Notes under the pieces: model-generated
What the model was told of the DNA's origin: nothing
The model's database searches: none
Seen by the model: only the letters and a program-made list of their open reading frames with translations
Shown: piece after piece, positions 1 to 9,888 of the stretch
How the letters are laid out: each line of letters opens with the position of its first letter
Numbering within the stretch: position 1 is the first letter of the stretch
Translations under genes and position numbers: made by a program
Source: Anthoceros angustus
Taxonomy: Eukaryota > Streptophyta > Anthocerotopsida > Anthocerotales > Anthocerotaceae
Direction of reading: 5' to 3'
Length of the DNA stretch: 64,000 nt
Assembly: GCA_010909165.1 (NCBI GenBank)
Contig: MU008155.1
Span: forward strand, 1,550,001-1,614,000

Positions 1-720
1 ATCAATCAGCTCATCCTGCTCCCGCTTTCAAACAAGAGGCTCCTACACCTCCATCACGTAGGCTTTTAAAACATCTAAGAACTGCAGCTGGAAACGATTG
101 TGGGCAATGATGCCCTGCATCGTCACTGTCTTGTGTTGCAGGATATTCTTAGAGACAAAGGAAGAGAAGAAGTCAGCCAGAGACGATCGCTTCATCGATG
201 ACCTACTCTAGGAGATTGTGGATGCTCGCATCAAAGCTGTTGAGTCGGCTTACACAAAGGGCAGCCCAGCACGATCTGCCGGGGCTCATGGTGGACGCCA
301 TGTTGAGGGGCGGCGAGACCATGACCAGGGTACAGGTGCTGCACGAGCGTCGGGCCCTTTTTGAGAGGAGGCGTACTTGAGGCCCACAGCATGGACAAGC
401 TCCGCATTGTAAACAATGGACCCATCATTCCTGTGGCCATGTGCAGATTCTAGTAGGATCCTGTCTGACATGTTCTTGAACAACGCAGATGGAATGGTCC
501 TGAACGAGGTGCTCCGGCTGTTACCTCCTGCAAGCACGGTGCCACGGTAGGCTGTTGTGGCACAAGATTGGCGGCCTCGAGATTTTGCTTGGGACCGACG
601 TCACCTTCTTCATAGCGTTGATGCATGTGAGAGAAGCATTGGGACGATCCTCTTGCATTCAAGCCGGAACGGTTCCAGCACGGAATCGCTGCAGTGCCCC
701 TGAACAAAGCCGATGCTGTC
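1..720 (+). pseudogene. Decayed 3' fragment of a CYP72-clan cytochrome P450
   Basis: This stretch is a degenerate copy of the last two exons of the P450 at 1190-3258. The intron end and exon start near 120-180 match those near 2300-2360, and homology runs through the I-helix exon and into the last exon, stopping near 717 (equivalent to about 3067). It has an in-frame stop early in the copied exon (CTCTAG where the intact copy has CTCAAG). A deletion removes the I-helix core between about 365 and 370, and the intron has shrunk. The haem-binding end is absent. It lies in the same orientation as the intact copy about 2.2 kb downstream, so it is most simply an old tandem duplicate. No product is expected. 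Confidence 0.85.
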
Positions 721-733
721 AACTTGTGGGTTT

Positions 734-805
734 ACTTGCTGACAGAATGGACCCAACAGGTGTGCTTCTGGAAGCACATCTACTGGGCCCACTCTGTCAG
801 CAAGT
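734..805. repeat. 72-nt near-palindrome (hairpin-capable inverted repeat)
   Basis: The two halves around 769/770 are inverse complements with about six mismatches in 36, and the outer 14 bases of each arm match almost perfectly. It starts just after the point where the P450 duplicate loses homology. Both strands therefore encode near-identical peptides in opposite directions, which explains why long open frames appear on both strands here. It may be a foldback formed at the rearrangement breakpoint. Confidence 0.8.
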
Positions 806-1189
806 TCCATCTCCCTGTACGAACTTGGGACGCAACCTGGGACCCATTGCGGCTATTATCTCGAGACGTCCAACATTTCGGCAGCGTCGACACACATTGG
901 GTGGGACATAGAACCAATCGTCACCAGCACATTCGTCGTTCCGTATTACAACCCACAACACAAGCGAAGCTTCCCCTGTTTCTTCTAGCGAGCCGGGAGT
1001 ACAAGAGCACAGCATTACGTGGACCTCGTAAACTCACAGTTTGGATTTACTCCAAGCACGTGTTTGTCTCGTCCACAACACTTCCCTCCGGACTGTTCAG
1101 GTTTTTATATCCTCCTGTTCTCTGCTCTCTGTGGTGAAGGTTGAAGTGGAACTCTGTGGTTTCTTGGGCTAGAATTGTATGGGAAGGAG

Positions 1190-3258
1190 ATGGATGGGTC
1201 ACGGTTGCACGGGCTGCTTCCATCTGAGGGAACACTTCTCTTCTGGGCCTGCGCCTGGCTGGTGATATGGGTCTTTGTGAGGACCGTGGTGTCTCCATGG
1301 AGGCATTGGATTTTCTACCAAGCAAGGAATCAAGGGCCCTCAGTTCAGGCCACTCGTGGGCAACCTTCTGGAACTGCGCAAAATCCGAGCAGCATCCCGT
1401 CCTCCCAGTTCCATCGACAACACTCGGTTCGCGGAGGTCTCCAGCCCTCACATGGTTTACTGGGCCAACACATATGCCCCAGGTGCCCAGGAGCTCCAAT
1501 TTCTGCTCTCGAGAGCTTACGGACTCCAAGCCCGTCGTATAGGACAAACTGGCAGTGTGGCTGGCTGATTGTGTTGTGATGCTTACATGGTTGCCACTCA
1601 TGCGCAGGACAACAGCGCTTGCTGTTTCAAACTCTGACTACTACGTCTGTGGTCCTGTGGGACGCTAGTTTGGTGAGGGAGTTCCTCACAAAACACAGTC
1701 TCTACAGGAGGTCCGCTATGTCTAAACTAGTGACAGAGAGATTGACAGGGAAGGGTCTTGTGATGCTGGACACAGCTGAGTGGGCACCGCAACGCAAACT
1801 TCTGAACCCCGGCTTCCGCCTCCACTTCCTCAAGGTACTTTGCAAGTGCCTGCTTCTCTTGAATGCCAAGCTGGTATGATGAAGAAGCACTGACTGTATT
1901 CAGGGGAACTTGTGCATATATGCACTTGCCCTTTCTCTACTGGTTTCAGGGATTTCATGACCACATGACACAGGCAGGCAAGGAGCTGGTGCAGAACTGG
2001 TTGCAAGACGTGCACCAAGGGGATGGCGCTGCCGGACTCCTGATCAGCCCTGGAGTCAGGAAGGCATCTATGGACATCATAGCACGGGCGGTATTTGGTG
2101 CAAATGTGGCTGGCAGCATACCTGTAAGCATTGCTAGGAAGGTCTTCGAGACTCTTCAGCAACTTGTAGATGTTATAGGGCGTACCAGATTCAATCTGGG
2201 TACCTTGGTCCCCGCACTTCGGTAAAGACTACCCAAACGGAATTGATCATCTCATTCTTGAAGGCAAGGTTGGGAGGGACATCTCGTTGGCTCAAGACCG
2301 TCACTTTCTTGTATTGCAGGATATTCCTAGAGACAAGAGAAGAGAAGAAGTCAGCCAGAGATAATCGCTTCATCGATGACCTACTCAAGGAGATTGTGGA
2401 TGCTCGTATCAAAGCTGTTGAGTCGGCTTACACAGAGGGCAGTCCAGCCCTTGTCAGCGAAGAGAACCATGGCGGCCATGATCTGCTGGGGCTCATGGTG
2501 GACGCCATGTTGAGGGGCAGCGAGACCATGACCAGGGCACAGGTGTTGCACGAGTGTCGGACCCTTTTTGTGGCTGGGCAGGCCACAACAGCCGCTCTTG
2601 TGACATGGACTCTGCTGCTGCTTGCTCATCACCCAGACTGGCAGCAGAAGGCCCGGGAGGAAGTGAGGCAAGTCACTGGCAACACAGGCGTACTTGAGGC
2701 CCACAGCATGGACAAGCTCCGCATTGTAAGTTGCGCTTGAAAACAATGACCCATCATCCCTGTGGCCATGTGCAGATTCTCTGTGTTGACCTGGGGATAT
2801 CCTCTCTGACATGGACTTGGACAACGCAGATGGGAATGGTCCTGAACGAGGTGCTTCGGCTGTACCCTCCAGCAACTTTGGTGTCACGGGTGGCTCTTGT
2901 AAGGCATAAGATTGGCGACCTCGACATCTTGCCTGGGACCGACGTCCTCCTCCAGATAGCCTTGATGCATGAGTGTGAGAAGTACTGGGACGATCCTCTT
3001 GCATTCAAGCCGGAACGGTTCGAGCACGGAATTGCTGCAGCGGCTCTGAACAAAGCCGATGCTTTCTTCCCTTTCAGTGGAGGTGGTCGAGTCTGCATTG
3101 GACAGAACTTTGCTTTGTTGGCAGCCAAGACTCTTGTGGCCTCCGTTGTGCATCGCTTCAGCTTTCGTGTCTCTCCTAAGTATCAGCATTTGGCAGGCAC
3201 CGGTCCCCTCTCCGCGAGCAGCTCAGTGCTTCTGATTGTAGAGGAATTGGAGGGTTGA
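1190..3258 (+). CDS. Cytochrome P450, CYP72 clan (microsomal monooxygenase), one-base frameshift in exon 1
   Basis: A haem-thiolate monooxygenase anchored in the ER by an N-terminal membrane helix (residues about 15-35). The exons I read are 1190-1482, 1608-1834, 1950-2221, 2320-2725 and 2830-3258, all with GT-AG junctions and about 541 residues. Landmarks are the proline-rich hinge (KGPQFRPLVGN), an I-helix with AGQATT, the K-helix ExxR (NEVLR), PERF (FKPERF) and the haem loop FSGGGRVCIG with its Cys near residue 487. The summed exon length is 3n+1. The extra base lies near 1318-1322 (TACC where the family needs Phe-Tyr-Lys), so the annotated start and the rest are out of frame. Either this is a very young pseudogene or there is a base-call error. 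The oxygen-activating acid before TT is absent. Substrate unknown; sequence style resembles CYP709/714/735-type families. Confidence 0.8.
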
Positions 3259-4910
3259 TCGTCCGGCCAGGCCTGACCATACCCGTCCACCGTCAATTCT
3301 GTTCAGTGCAGCAAAGTGCATTTATCTGTTGTCAGAGCTTGCACTGATCATGAAAACATGAGGAGGTCACATGGAGATCCTACATGTATTTGTACTGTAT
3401 GTTGCAACGGCGTGAAGGGATTGGAACGAACCGTGGATAAATGGAGGCCTCATCGGTATCTCCCATCCAGTTCCCGTTACTACATGTGCAAGTGGCTTCA
3501 CTCGAAAGATGGTTCCGGTCCTGAGATGACAGAAGCTCCGTCATAAGCCTCTTTCACGGTTCCTGCGGGCACTCCCAGCTCACTGCAAATGCACTGAATA
3601 GTATTGCAGTGCAGCCCCCAGGTCATGTTCTTGAAATACAATGCTACAAATAGATGACATGCTGTGCACAGTGTACATTCCTTCAACAGGCGCGCGTACT
3701 GCCCCCCGTCTGTAGCCCTAGCTAGCAGTTGCGGGATGATGAACACGGAATAAGAGGGGGAGCTTACCGTGGCGCTACGCACTGGTGTGCTCACCTCCTG
3801 TGCATTTGCCGCACCCGCCATCCACGCACCTGAACATTGCCAGATCACGGTGGCGGACGCAGGAGGTTCAAGGTTCCGGTCTGAGAGCAGGTTTCAGTCT
3901 TCCAACCACTCCATCCAGGAGTTTTACCTTGTCACTGGTGGTGGCCTTGGAGTTTCCCAGGGCTGGAGGATTCGAGGCACCTGTCTGCCAACAGAAGCAC
4001 CACGGCAGTGATAGCATAGGATCCATATCTACATCATCCTGGAGATCTTCACGCCCTGGTGACGTTCTTGAGGATGATGAAGATAGGGATCCTATTCTGA
4101 TATCCATCATGCAAGCGTGCGAGACACTGGAATGGAAGGGTTTCAGCTTCCAAACAGTCCGCGGAGCCCTAGGTTCGAAAAGGGCATCTCCCCGCCGAAG
4201 TGCGTAGAGAATGCATACCCACGAGATGGCCTGAACTGTATATTGTTCGGACACTGGGTGCTCGCCGGGTTGGTAATCTGTTCTCCAGTGGTGGGAAACT
4301 CTGCCTTCATCTGCTCATCCGTCTCGACCAGGCTTGACCTCACCAACCCATTGTTTCTTTTACTAGAATGGGAAGGTTTCTTTAATTTGTTTTATGTGCA
4401 CATAGGAAAAACTTATGGATGGATAAGTCGCAGGACTTCTTGTCCCAGTACCAGGAGATTGTCGGACAAAGTTTTTGGCCGGCCTCCTCTGTGTTGAGTA
4501 GCTCAAGAGAATCCACAGCAAGTGCTTGCTGACCTTTCATGAATTTATGCTCCTAGAGAACGAGGAAGCAGGTCCATCTGTGCGAAGTGTGGCAGCTTGA
4601 AGATTCTGAGACAGCGTTTGATGATGTGGTGACATGTTATCATAGGAGAGCAGTGCTGGTGGGGACCGCACCAAGGTGAAGCAGCTTCGTTCTCAGATGA
4701 AGCATCGGCAGAGTTGGCAGCCAGCCAGCTGAGGGAGTGTTTGAAGGACTTATGACATGGCATGCTGTACAGTGCTATGCAAGAGGACGGTATGGCTGTA
4801 CTCTACTGTCAAATCTCATTTCAAGCTGAAAGCAGTAGCACATCGTTCATCTGAATTTCGTCCCCTAACACGTCCCGTGAGCCAGGTCGATTTGGAGAAT
4901 CCCGCTGATT
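3259..4910. other. Intergenic, no gene recognised
   Basis: This holds the probable 3' UTR of the P450 followed by sequence with only short, unsupported open frames. I see no family motif on either strand. The one structured element is a foldback at 4016-4095. Confidence 0.55.
4016..4095. repeat. Foldback: 25-nt inverted arms (23/25 paired) with a 30-nt loop
   Basis: The left arm (4016-4040) and right arm (4071-4095) are inverse complements with two mismatches. The size resembles a small RNA precursor or the core of a tiny inverted-repeat element. No terminal target duplication was found, so its nature is open. Confidence 0.6.
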
Positions 4911-6365
4911 TCACGTGAAATAGCGGGTGAAGGATTTGTTGAGGCTGCGGCGGCTGCTTCCTGGCAAGAGGATGGCATCCCTCTCCCGCCTCTCCCTGAC
5001 TTGTCGAATCTGCTCAACATCCACGTTGAAAGCTGCTGCTGCCACTTCTTCAGGGAGGCTCTTGCACAATGAAGTTCTGCCAAGAGCCTCGACAAATGGC
5101 CTGAAATGCACCAGAGATCAGACGTCAGGGCAGCATAGGGCAGGAAACGTGGAGCCCAAAAGTTGCCGAGAGCTATCATAGGCGGGATGATCCATGACAT
5201 CTGAGTTTACTTACTGGTCTGTGGTGAGGAAGGCAACCCACTCCAGACCCTCGTCTGATGCCATGAGCGTAGAAGCGGGGACTCGCGTAGGCTTCGCCTT
5301 CCCTCACCCCCTGGCTGACAGGCCGTGGCCCATCGTTGCCGACAATCTCCAGCTCACCGTTGCCTCTCAGGATGTGCAGTACATCATGCCCGTTCACATT
5401 CCACTCCGGGGCCAGAATGGCATCCTGTGAATGCATTCCACACTTCTCTCATCAGGCCATCCCAAGTACTACAAGAGCAACCGGAGGAATGCGTGTTCCT
5501 ACTCTCTCAAGGCGGCCGAATGTGGCACTTGAGGTTCCTCAGGATGAGGAGCTTGAACCTGTTGGCGCTGTTGAAGACACCAGCATGGGGAACGCGAACC
5601 ACAGCTGAGCCCTACACGGACGTTATACACGAACTCGCCGCTGGAGATGTGCCCGCGGAGATGGGTCTGGCTCTCTCGCTGCCCGCCCTGAACTGGGTTG
5701 CTCTCCTCGGGAATTCGCACATCGAGATCCACCACAACGATCGCCACGCCCTCCTGTCGGTTCAGCAAATCCTCCACCTGCCTCTCATCCACGTCCCAGG
5801 CGTCGGCCAAGAACTCCCTCCGGAACCCGTGCAAAATTCCTCGGTGCTCCTGGCGGGAACCCTCCTCTTCGCCTCCCTGGCGACCTCCACCGATCAAAAA
5901 GAACCCCTGCACCCACACATTCGCTGTTCACTCGTCAAGACAAGGCCCTCATGAAACAGATGCTCCTGAACTTGCAAACCAGGGAATGTCGCCACGTCTC
6001 ACGCGCCTCACGCCGGCGGCCTCACCCAGAGAATAGCCGCTGAGAATGCCAGCATATCCCTCTCCTGCAACGCCAACCAACACAAACCATGTGAGGCGAT
6101 TCAAGGCTGGTCAGAACGAACATCGAAACTAGCTGCTGACAGTCTGTAGGGAGGAAAGGAAATGAGATCCGGGTTCGATTTCCCACCCTCCTCCACGTAT
6201 GCGATGGGAGCGGCGTCGGAGTACTTCAGCAGGACAAGGCCGCGCTGCCCGATGGTGATCCTGGCAGCGCATATTGGGTCTGAAGTGGGCGCTTGCCCTG
6301 GCCCTGGACCTGGCCCTGGGCCTGGCCTTGGCCTTGACCTGCCTGACGGCTACAGTGGCACTGAG
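4911..6365 (-). pseudogene. 11S globulin / legumin-like (bicupin) pseudogene
   Basis: Read on the minus strand, successive fragments follow the order of an 11S seed-storage globulin. The first-cupin strand (GLVLLKYSDAAPIAYVEEG, about 6260-6180) is followed by RRGDIPWFA (about 6000). Next come VQGFFLIGGG and the acidic linker, then the helix ILHGFRREFLADAWDVDE (about 5860-5780). The inter-domain start FNSANRFKLLILRNLK lies near 5530-5480, and the second-cupin strand AILAPEWNVNGHDVLHILRG near 5425-5360. The C-terminal helix LGRTSLCKSLPEEVAAAAFNVD lies near 5080-5020. These pieces are in different frames and separated by stops, so the gene is broken in several places. Family members store nitrogen in protein bodies, and related bicupins occur in ferns and other seed-free plants. 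A tract of CCTGGC-type repeats (6296-6352) sits in the 5' part. Confidence 0.75.
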
Positions 6366-7429
6366 AGCTGAGCTCTAACTGGAGGAGTCTCTCGAGGTTC
6401 TGCGAACTGAAGGAGGTAGGATCGAGGCGTGCTCCAACAATCGGGCACTGAGAGAATGTACTGGGATTTCAAACGATGAGGATGCATGCGCTGGTGCGGA
6501 GCTGATCAAAGAATGCTAGCTGCTGAGGTTTCAGTACTCGTGCAAGGAGCGTATATGTTTATGACGTGATGAACTCGCAATCCGCTCCCTGATGGCCCTC
6601 TGGGCTCCGCATGCTGGTTGCCACCTGTTCTGTATCCCATTGCTAAGTGCCAGCTTTGCATGTAGTGGAAATGGTCGACAAGAAGCGAGACAAGATGCAT
6701 CATGCATCGGAGTGCCGCCTCTTCAAGCTCTATAAACTAGTGGCTATGGTATTCGGAGGAAGGGGTGCAGGTTACCATGGCACTGCACTGGTCCCGACTC
6801 CCGACTCCCGACTCCGAGACAGTCTCACACTTCCTGGCCATCGCTTACCTGTCGAGCTCGCAGGAGAAGAAAGGTTCTGAATCCAGATCCACAAAACGTC
6901 TAAGTACGTGAGCGTATTTGATATACTTCTCATCATATCACATAGCATAGCACATAGAGGCTTATTGACCTTGATGGTTTATCTTTCACAAACATACATA
7001 ATCTATATATTATATACTTAATAGTAAAAATTATAGAATAAAATAAAATATTCACATATATTATTATACATATTAATTTATTATAAAAAATCTACATCAC
7101 AATGTATCCCACATCATAATGATGACAATTGACTTACTTCAAGAATATGAAATACTGCAAGATGAGAATAGACTATCGCAAGAGTTTGACTTGTGATACT
7201 AAATGAAACGCCAAAGAATTTTGTTCAAGAAGTTCACATATGACTCATGAGTATACACCTTTTCACCGTATGAAACTATATGATAGTCTTGTTTTTTCTT
7301 TACCCAATAATGACTACAAATTTGAAGGAGGTCTGCATGAGCTTTAAGGAGCGGTTCTTATAGAGATATCTTCTCTTCAGAAAGCCAGTGCTGGGGCAAG
7401 AGCAGATTTAAGGGTCAGTGCTACTGTTT
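6366..7429. other. Intergenic; GC-rich to AT-rich transition near 6890
   Basis: The first 500 bases have gene-like composition without a recognisable product. From about 6890 the sequence becomes strongly AT-rich and has no coding signal. A short CCCGACT tandem lies near 6796-6817. Confidence 0.5.
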
Positions 7430-7761
7430 TGGGAACTTTTACTTCAAAATTTGTGTAAATAATCCAATATGATACAAGACGTTAAAGAGCACATTCTCCT
7501 ATTTGATGTAAGAGGACATCTTGTCAATCAAGACATAATAATAAAAGCAATATCTTCACATACATATATTTTCAAGTACGACGAGCATATTTAACACTTT
7601 GTTGGTTGTGGACTACAAACCCTTGTTGTGTAGTTCACAAAACTAACCTCGATGGTGTGATCCACAAAACTACATACATTAACCTCTATAAATATGCAAA
7701 AATTAATATTATTTATTTTGTTGGAAAATCTATAGATAGACGTTACAGTGCTGAATGTTTG

Positions 7762-7848
7762 TGTCGTTGCTAGGGATCGAATCTGGATCATCTGCAAGAC
7801 AATCGTGAATACTCATCACTATAATACTCATCACTATAATACAACTAT
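7762..7848 (-). pseudogene. Decayed tRNA-Asp copy with an internal 15-bp duplication
   Basis: On the minus strand this aligns along its whole length with the intact tRNA-Asp at 8709-8638. The T-arm region (GATTCGATCCC type) and the 5' acceptor/D-arm block are recognisable. The anticodon stem is mutated, and a 15-base block covering the D-arm (TCATCACTATAATAC on the plus strand) is present twice. It cannot fold as a normal tRNA. Confidence 0.75.
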
Positions 7849-8609
7849 ATACCGGTAGTATTTTTATTTAAGAGCATCTAGATCACTGGCACCGGGTCAT
7901 CACCGACATGACATACCTATTAACTTTGTCTTGTTATTATGATATGTCTATAATTCTCACCGTATTAAACTTGATACTAATCTTATTTTCCTTTGCAAGA
8001 CAACATCATTAATGACTACAAATTTGACGATGGCTCCTACTTGATAACTCCCATATAATTCAAAACTTATGTAAATTATCCAATATCATACAAGAGGCTT
8101 GATAACACCTTCTCCATATTTGATGCAAGAGCTTCAAGATATCTACGGACTCACATCAACAAGTGCAATAGGCGCATGCATGCAGCACCTTATTAGTCAA
8201 GATATATTAATAAAACCTAGATCTTCACATACACATATTTTTAAGTCACATTTACATATATTTCCAACCTTGTTAATCAAGATGTATTAATAAATCCAAG
8301 ATCTTTACATACATATATTTCCAAATCACATTCAACGCCTTGTTAATTGGACTACAATGTGTCGTATTATAACCTCCTTCATTTTTGAAGGGTTGGTGTT
8401 GTGTTATTAGTTTACAAAACTAACCTCTATCATTATTTTCGAAGATTGATATTATAAGAGTTAGTATTATGTTATTGGCTTATAAAACTAATCTGGGTTG
8501 GTAGTATTTATTTTAACTAATCTGGGTTGGTAGTATTTGTTTTATAGTTTACCAAAACTAGTGTTTGTTTTGTAGTTTAGCAAAACTAATCTTCAAGCCA
8601 TCATTCAGT

Positions 8610-8613
8610 AAAA
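8610..8613 (-). terminator. Pol III terminator of the tRNA gene
   Basis: A TTTT run on the minus strand lies about 24 nt past the tRNA 3' end, the usual RNA polymerase III stop. Confidence 0.6.
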
Positions 8614-8637
8614 CAAACCTTACAACATGGTTTCCTA

Positions 8638-8709
8638 CGCCGTTGCCGGGGATCGAACCCGGGTCACCCGCGTGACAGGCGGGAATACTTACCACTATAC
8701 TACAACGAC
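8638..8709 (-). tRNA. tRNA-Asp (anticodon GTC)
   Basis: This is a 72-nt sequence of canonical nuclear plant tRNA-Asp form. It has the 7-bp acceptor stem starting GTCGTTG, box A in the D-arm (TAGTATAGTGGT), anticodon loop CTGTCAC reading GTC, and box B GGTTCGATCCC in the T-arm. There is no encoded CCA, as expected for a nuclear gene. It sits at the edge of an AT-rich block whose partner copy is ruined. Confidence 0.95.
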
Positions 8710-9052
8710 TTGATATTTGAAAGCGGACAATTAATATTAATAAACAATATAGTTTAGTTTTCACACATTTCCCGAGAAGCTTGGGCTGCAATCATCTGCC
8801 CACGCGTGCGAAGCTGCCACTTTGAGCCGTTCGGTTTGGTCGACTCGTACGAAGGAAAGGTTTGTTGCTTTAGAATGGCCTAAGCACTGTCCGTACTCCC
8901 GCACGATAGCACATGGTTCATGGTGGAAGTATAAATCCTAAAGAAGTTGCACACTGTTGAAACGTGTTCACGCATCACAACCTGGGACTCTTCCGAGCTC
9001 TTCGAAAGGGCGGCACTCTGCGCGGTTCAGTCGACCGGGGAACTTATGAAGA
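8710..9052. other. Spacer between the tRNA and the P450 relic
   Basis: No coding or RNA feature could be supported here. Composition returns to gene-like GC from about 8770. Confidence 0.5.
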
Positions 9053-9390
9053 TGGATGGGACGTTCAGATTTCACCACTGGTAGGGTTATCTTCTTTCCA
9101 ATACAGCACTGCTGCTCTGTGCAATCGCCTGGGTGCTCTGGGTGCTCTGGGTGCTTGTGCAGGCGGTTGTGCTGCCAAGGCGGATTCGGAGGCTGGCGCT
9201 CTATCGGAAGCAGGGAGCCAGAGGCCCTGGGCCTTCATACCTCTGCTGGGGAACCTCCTGCAACTGCACAATCTCCACGCTGTGGCCCAGTAGCCCATTC
9301 CCAGCGACCAGGGGCTTACGGAGACTACATTTCCGCACCTGCTTCATTTCTCAAGGTCCGTCCGTTGGCAGCATATGCTCGCAACTTGCA
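9053..9390 (+). pseudogene. N-terminal cytochrome P450 relic
   Basis: The stretch encodes a hydrophobic anchor (LLLCAIAWVLWVLWVLVQ), then RRIRRLALYRKQGARGP and, after a frame change near 9225, FIPLLGNLLQLHNL, which is the P450 proline-hinge and PLLGN motif. A stop follows almost at once (near 9291). Weak similarity continues as a short 'FPHLLHFSR' segment near 9330. No later P450 exon follows on this strand. It is the 5' end of a third member of the local family, broken by indels and truncated. Confidence 0.7.
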
Positions 9391-9888
9391 CATGCTTATC
9401 TGCTGCCGAGCCTACAGCTGCCCGTGATGAATGCTTCCTACATGAGGGATTTGTTGAGACACTTACTGGCCTGTGTAGCCTGGACCCCTGTCCAGAGCAA
9501 GTGCATTTTGATTCCAAGGAACCATATGCATGCATTGGGAGCGTGCTTGATGTTCCGGTTGCCTACGTCCCATGTAAGCGCCACCATGAGAAGACCGTGA
9601 TGGTTTTTCGTGTTCACCAGCTTGTTTCACAAATCAGTACTGCACCCAACACGGACATTAATACGGCGTGAAGAATGGCAATGATGGTGCAGTGGCATGT
9701 TTCGGCTAGTCCTCTCGATTGGTGCAACTCCCAATTCAACATTGCTGCCCATGCTGTCAAGAATGGGGCATGCTTCTCTTTTTCTTTACAAGTGATTTTA
9801 CAATGTGGGATTTTGTGTCTCGACCATCGTCTTGTCTGCTGCGCTAGCTGGTGGCTAGTTTCAAGAACGCTGCATCCGATGGCTGAAG
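9391..9888. other. Spacer / probable 3' UTR of the minus-strand P450
   Basis: No gene is visible on either strand; open frames here have no family motif. The part next to 9888 is likely 3' UTR of the downstream-reading P450. Confidence 0.5.

Larger units (their letters stand above)
7430..8720. repeat. Diverged tandem duplication of an AT-rich unit that includes a tRNA-Asp gene
   Basis: About 7430-7850 and 8040-8720 share the same order of blocks: a TGTAAATWATCCAATAT stretch, a run about 'tattaataaaa..atcttcacatacatat', a 'ttgttrrttg..actaca' block, and finally a tRNA-Asp-like sequence on the minus strand. Copies differ by many substitutions and indels, so the duplication is old. The right copy keeps an intact tRNA gene and the left copy a ruined one. 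Confidence 0.65.
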
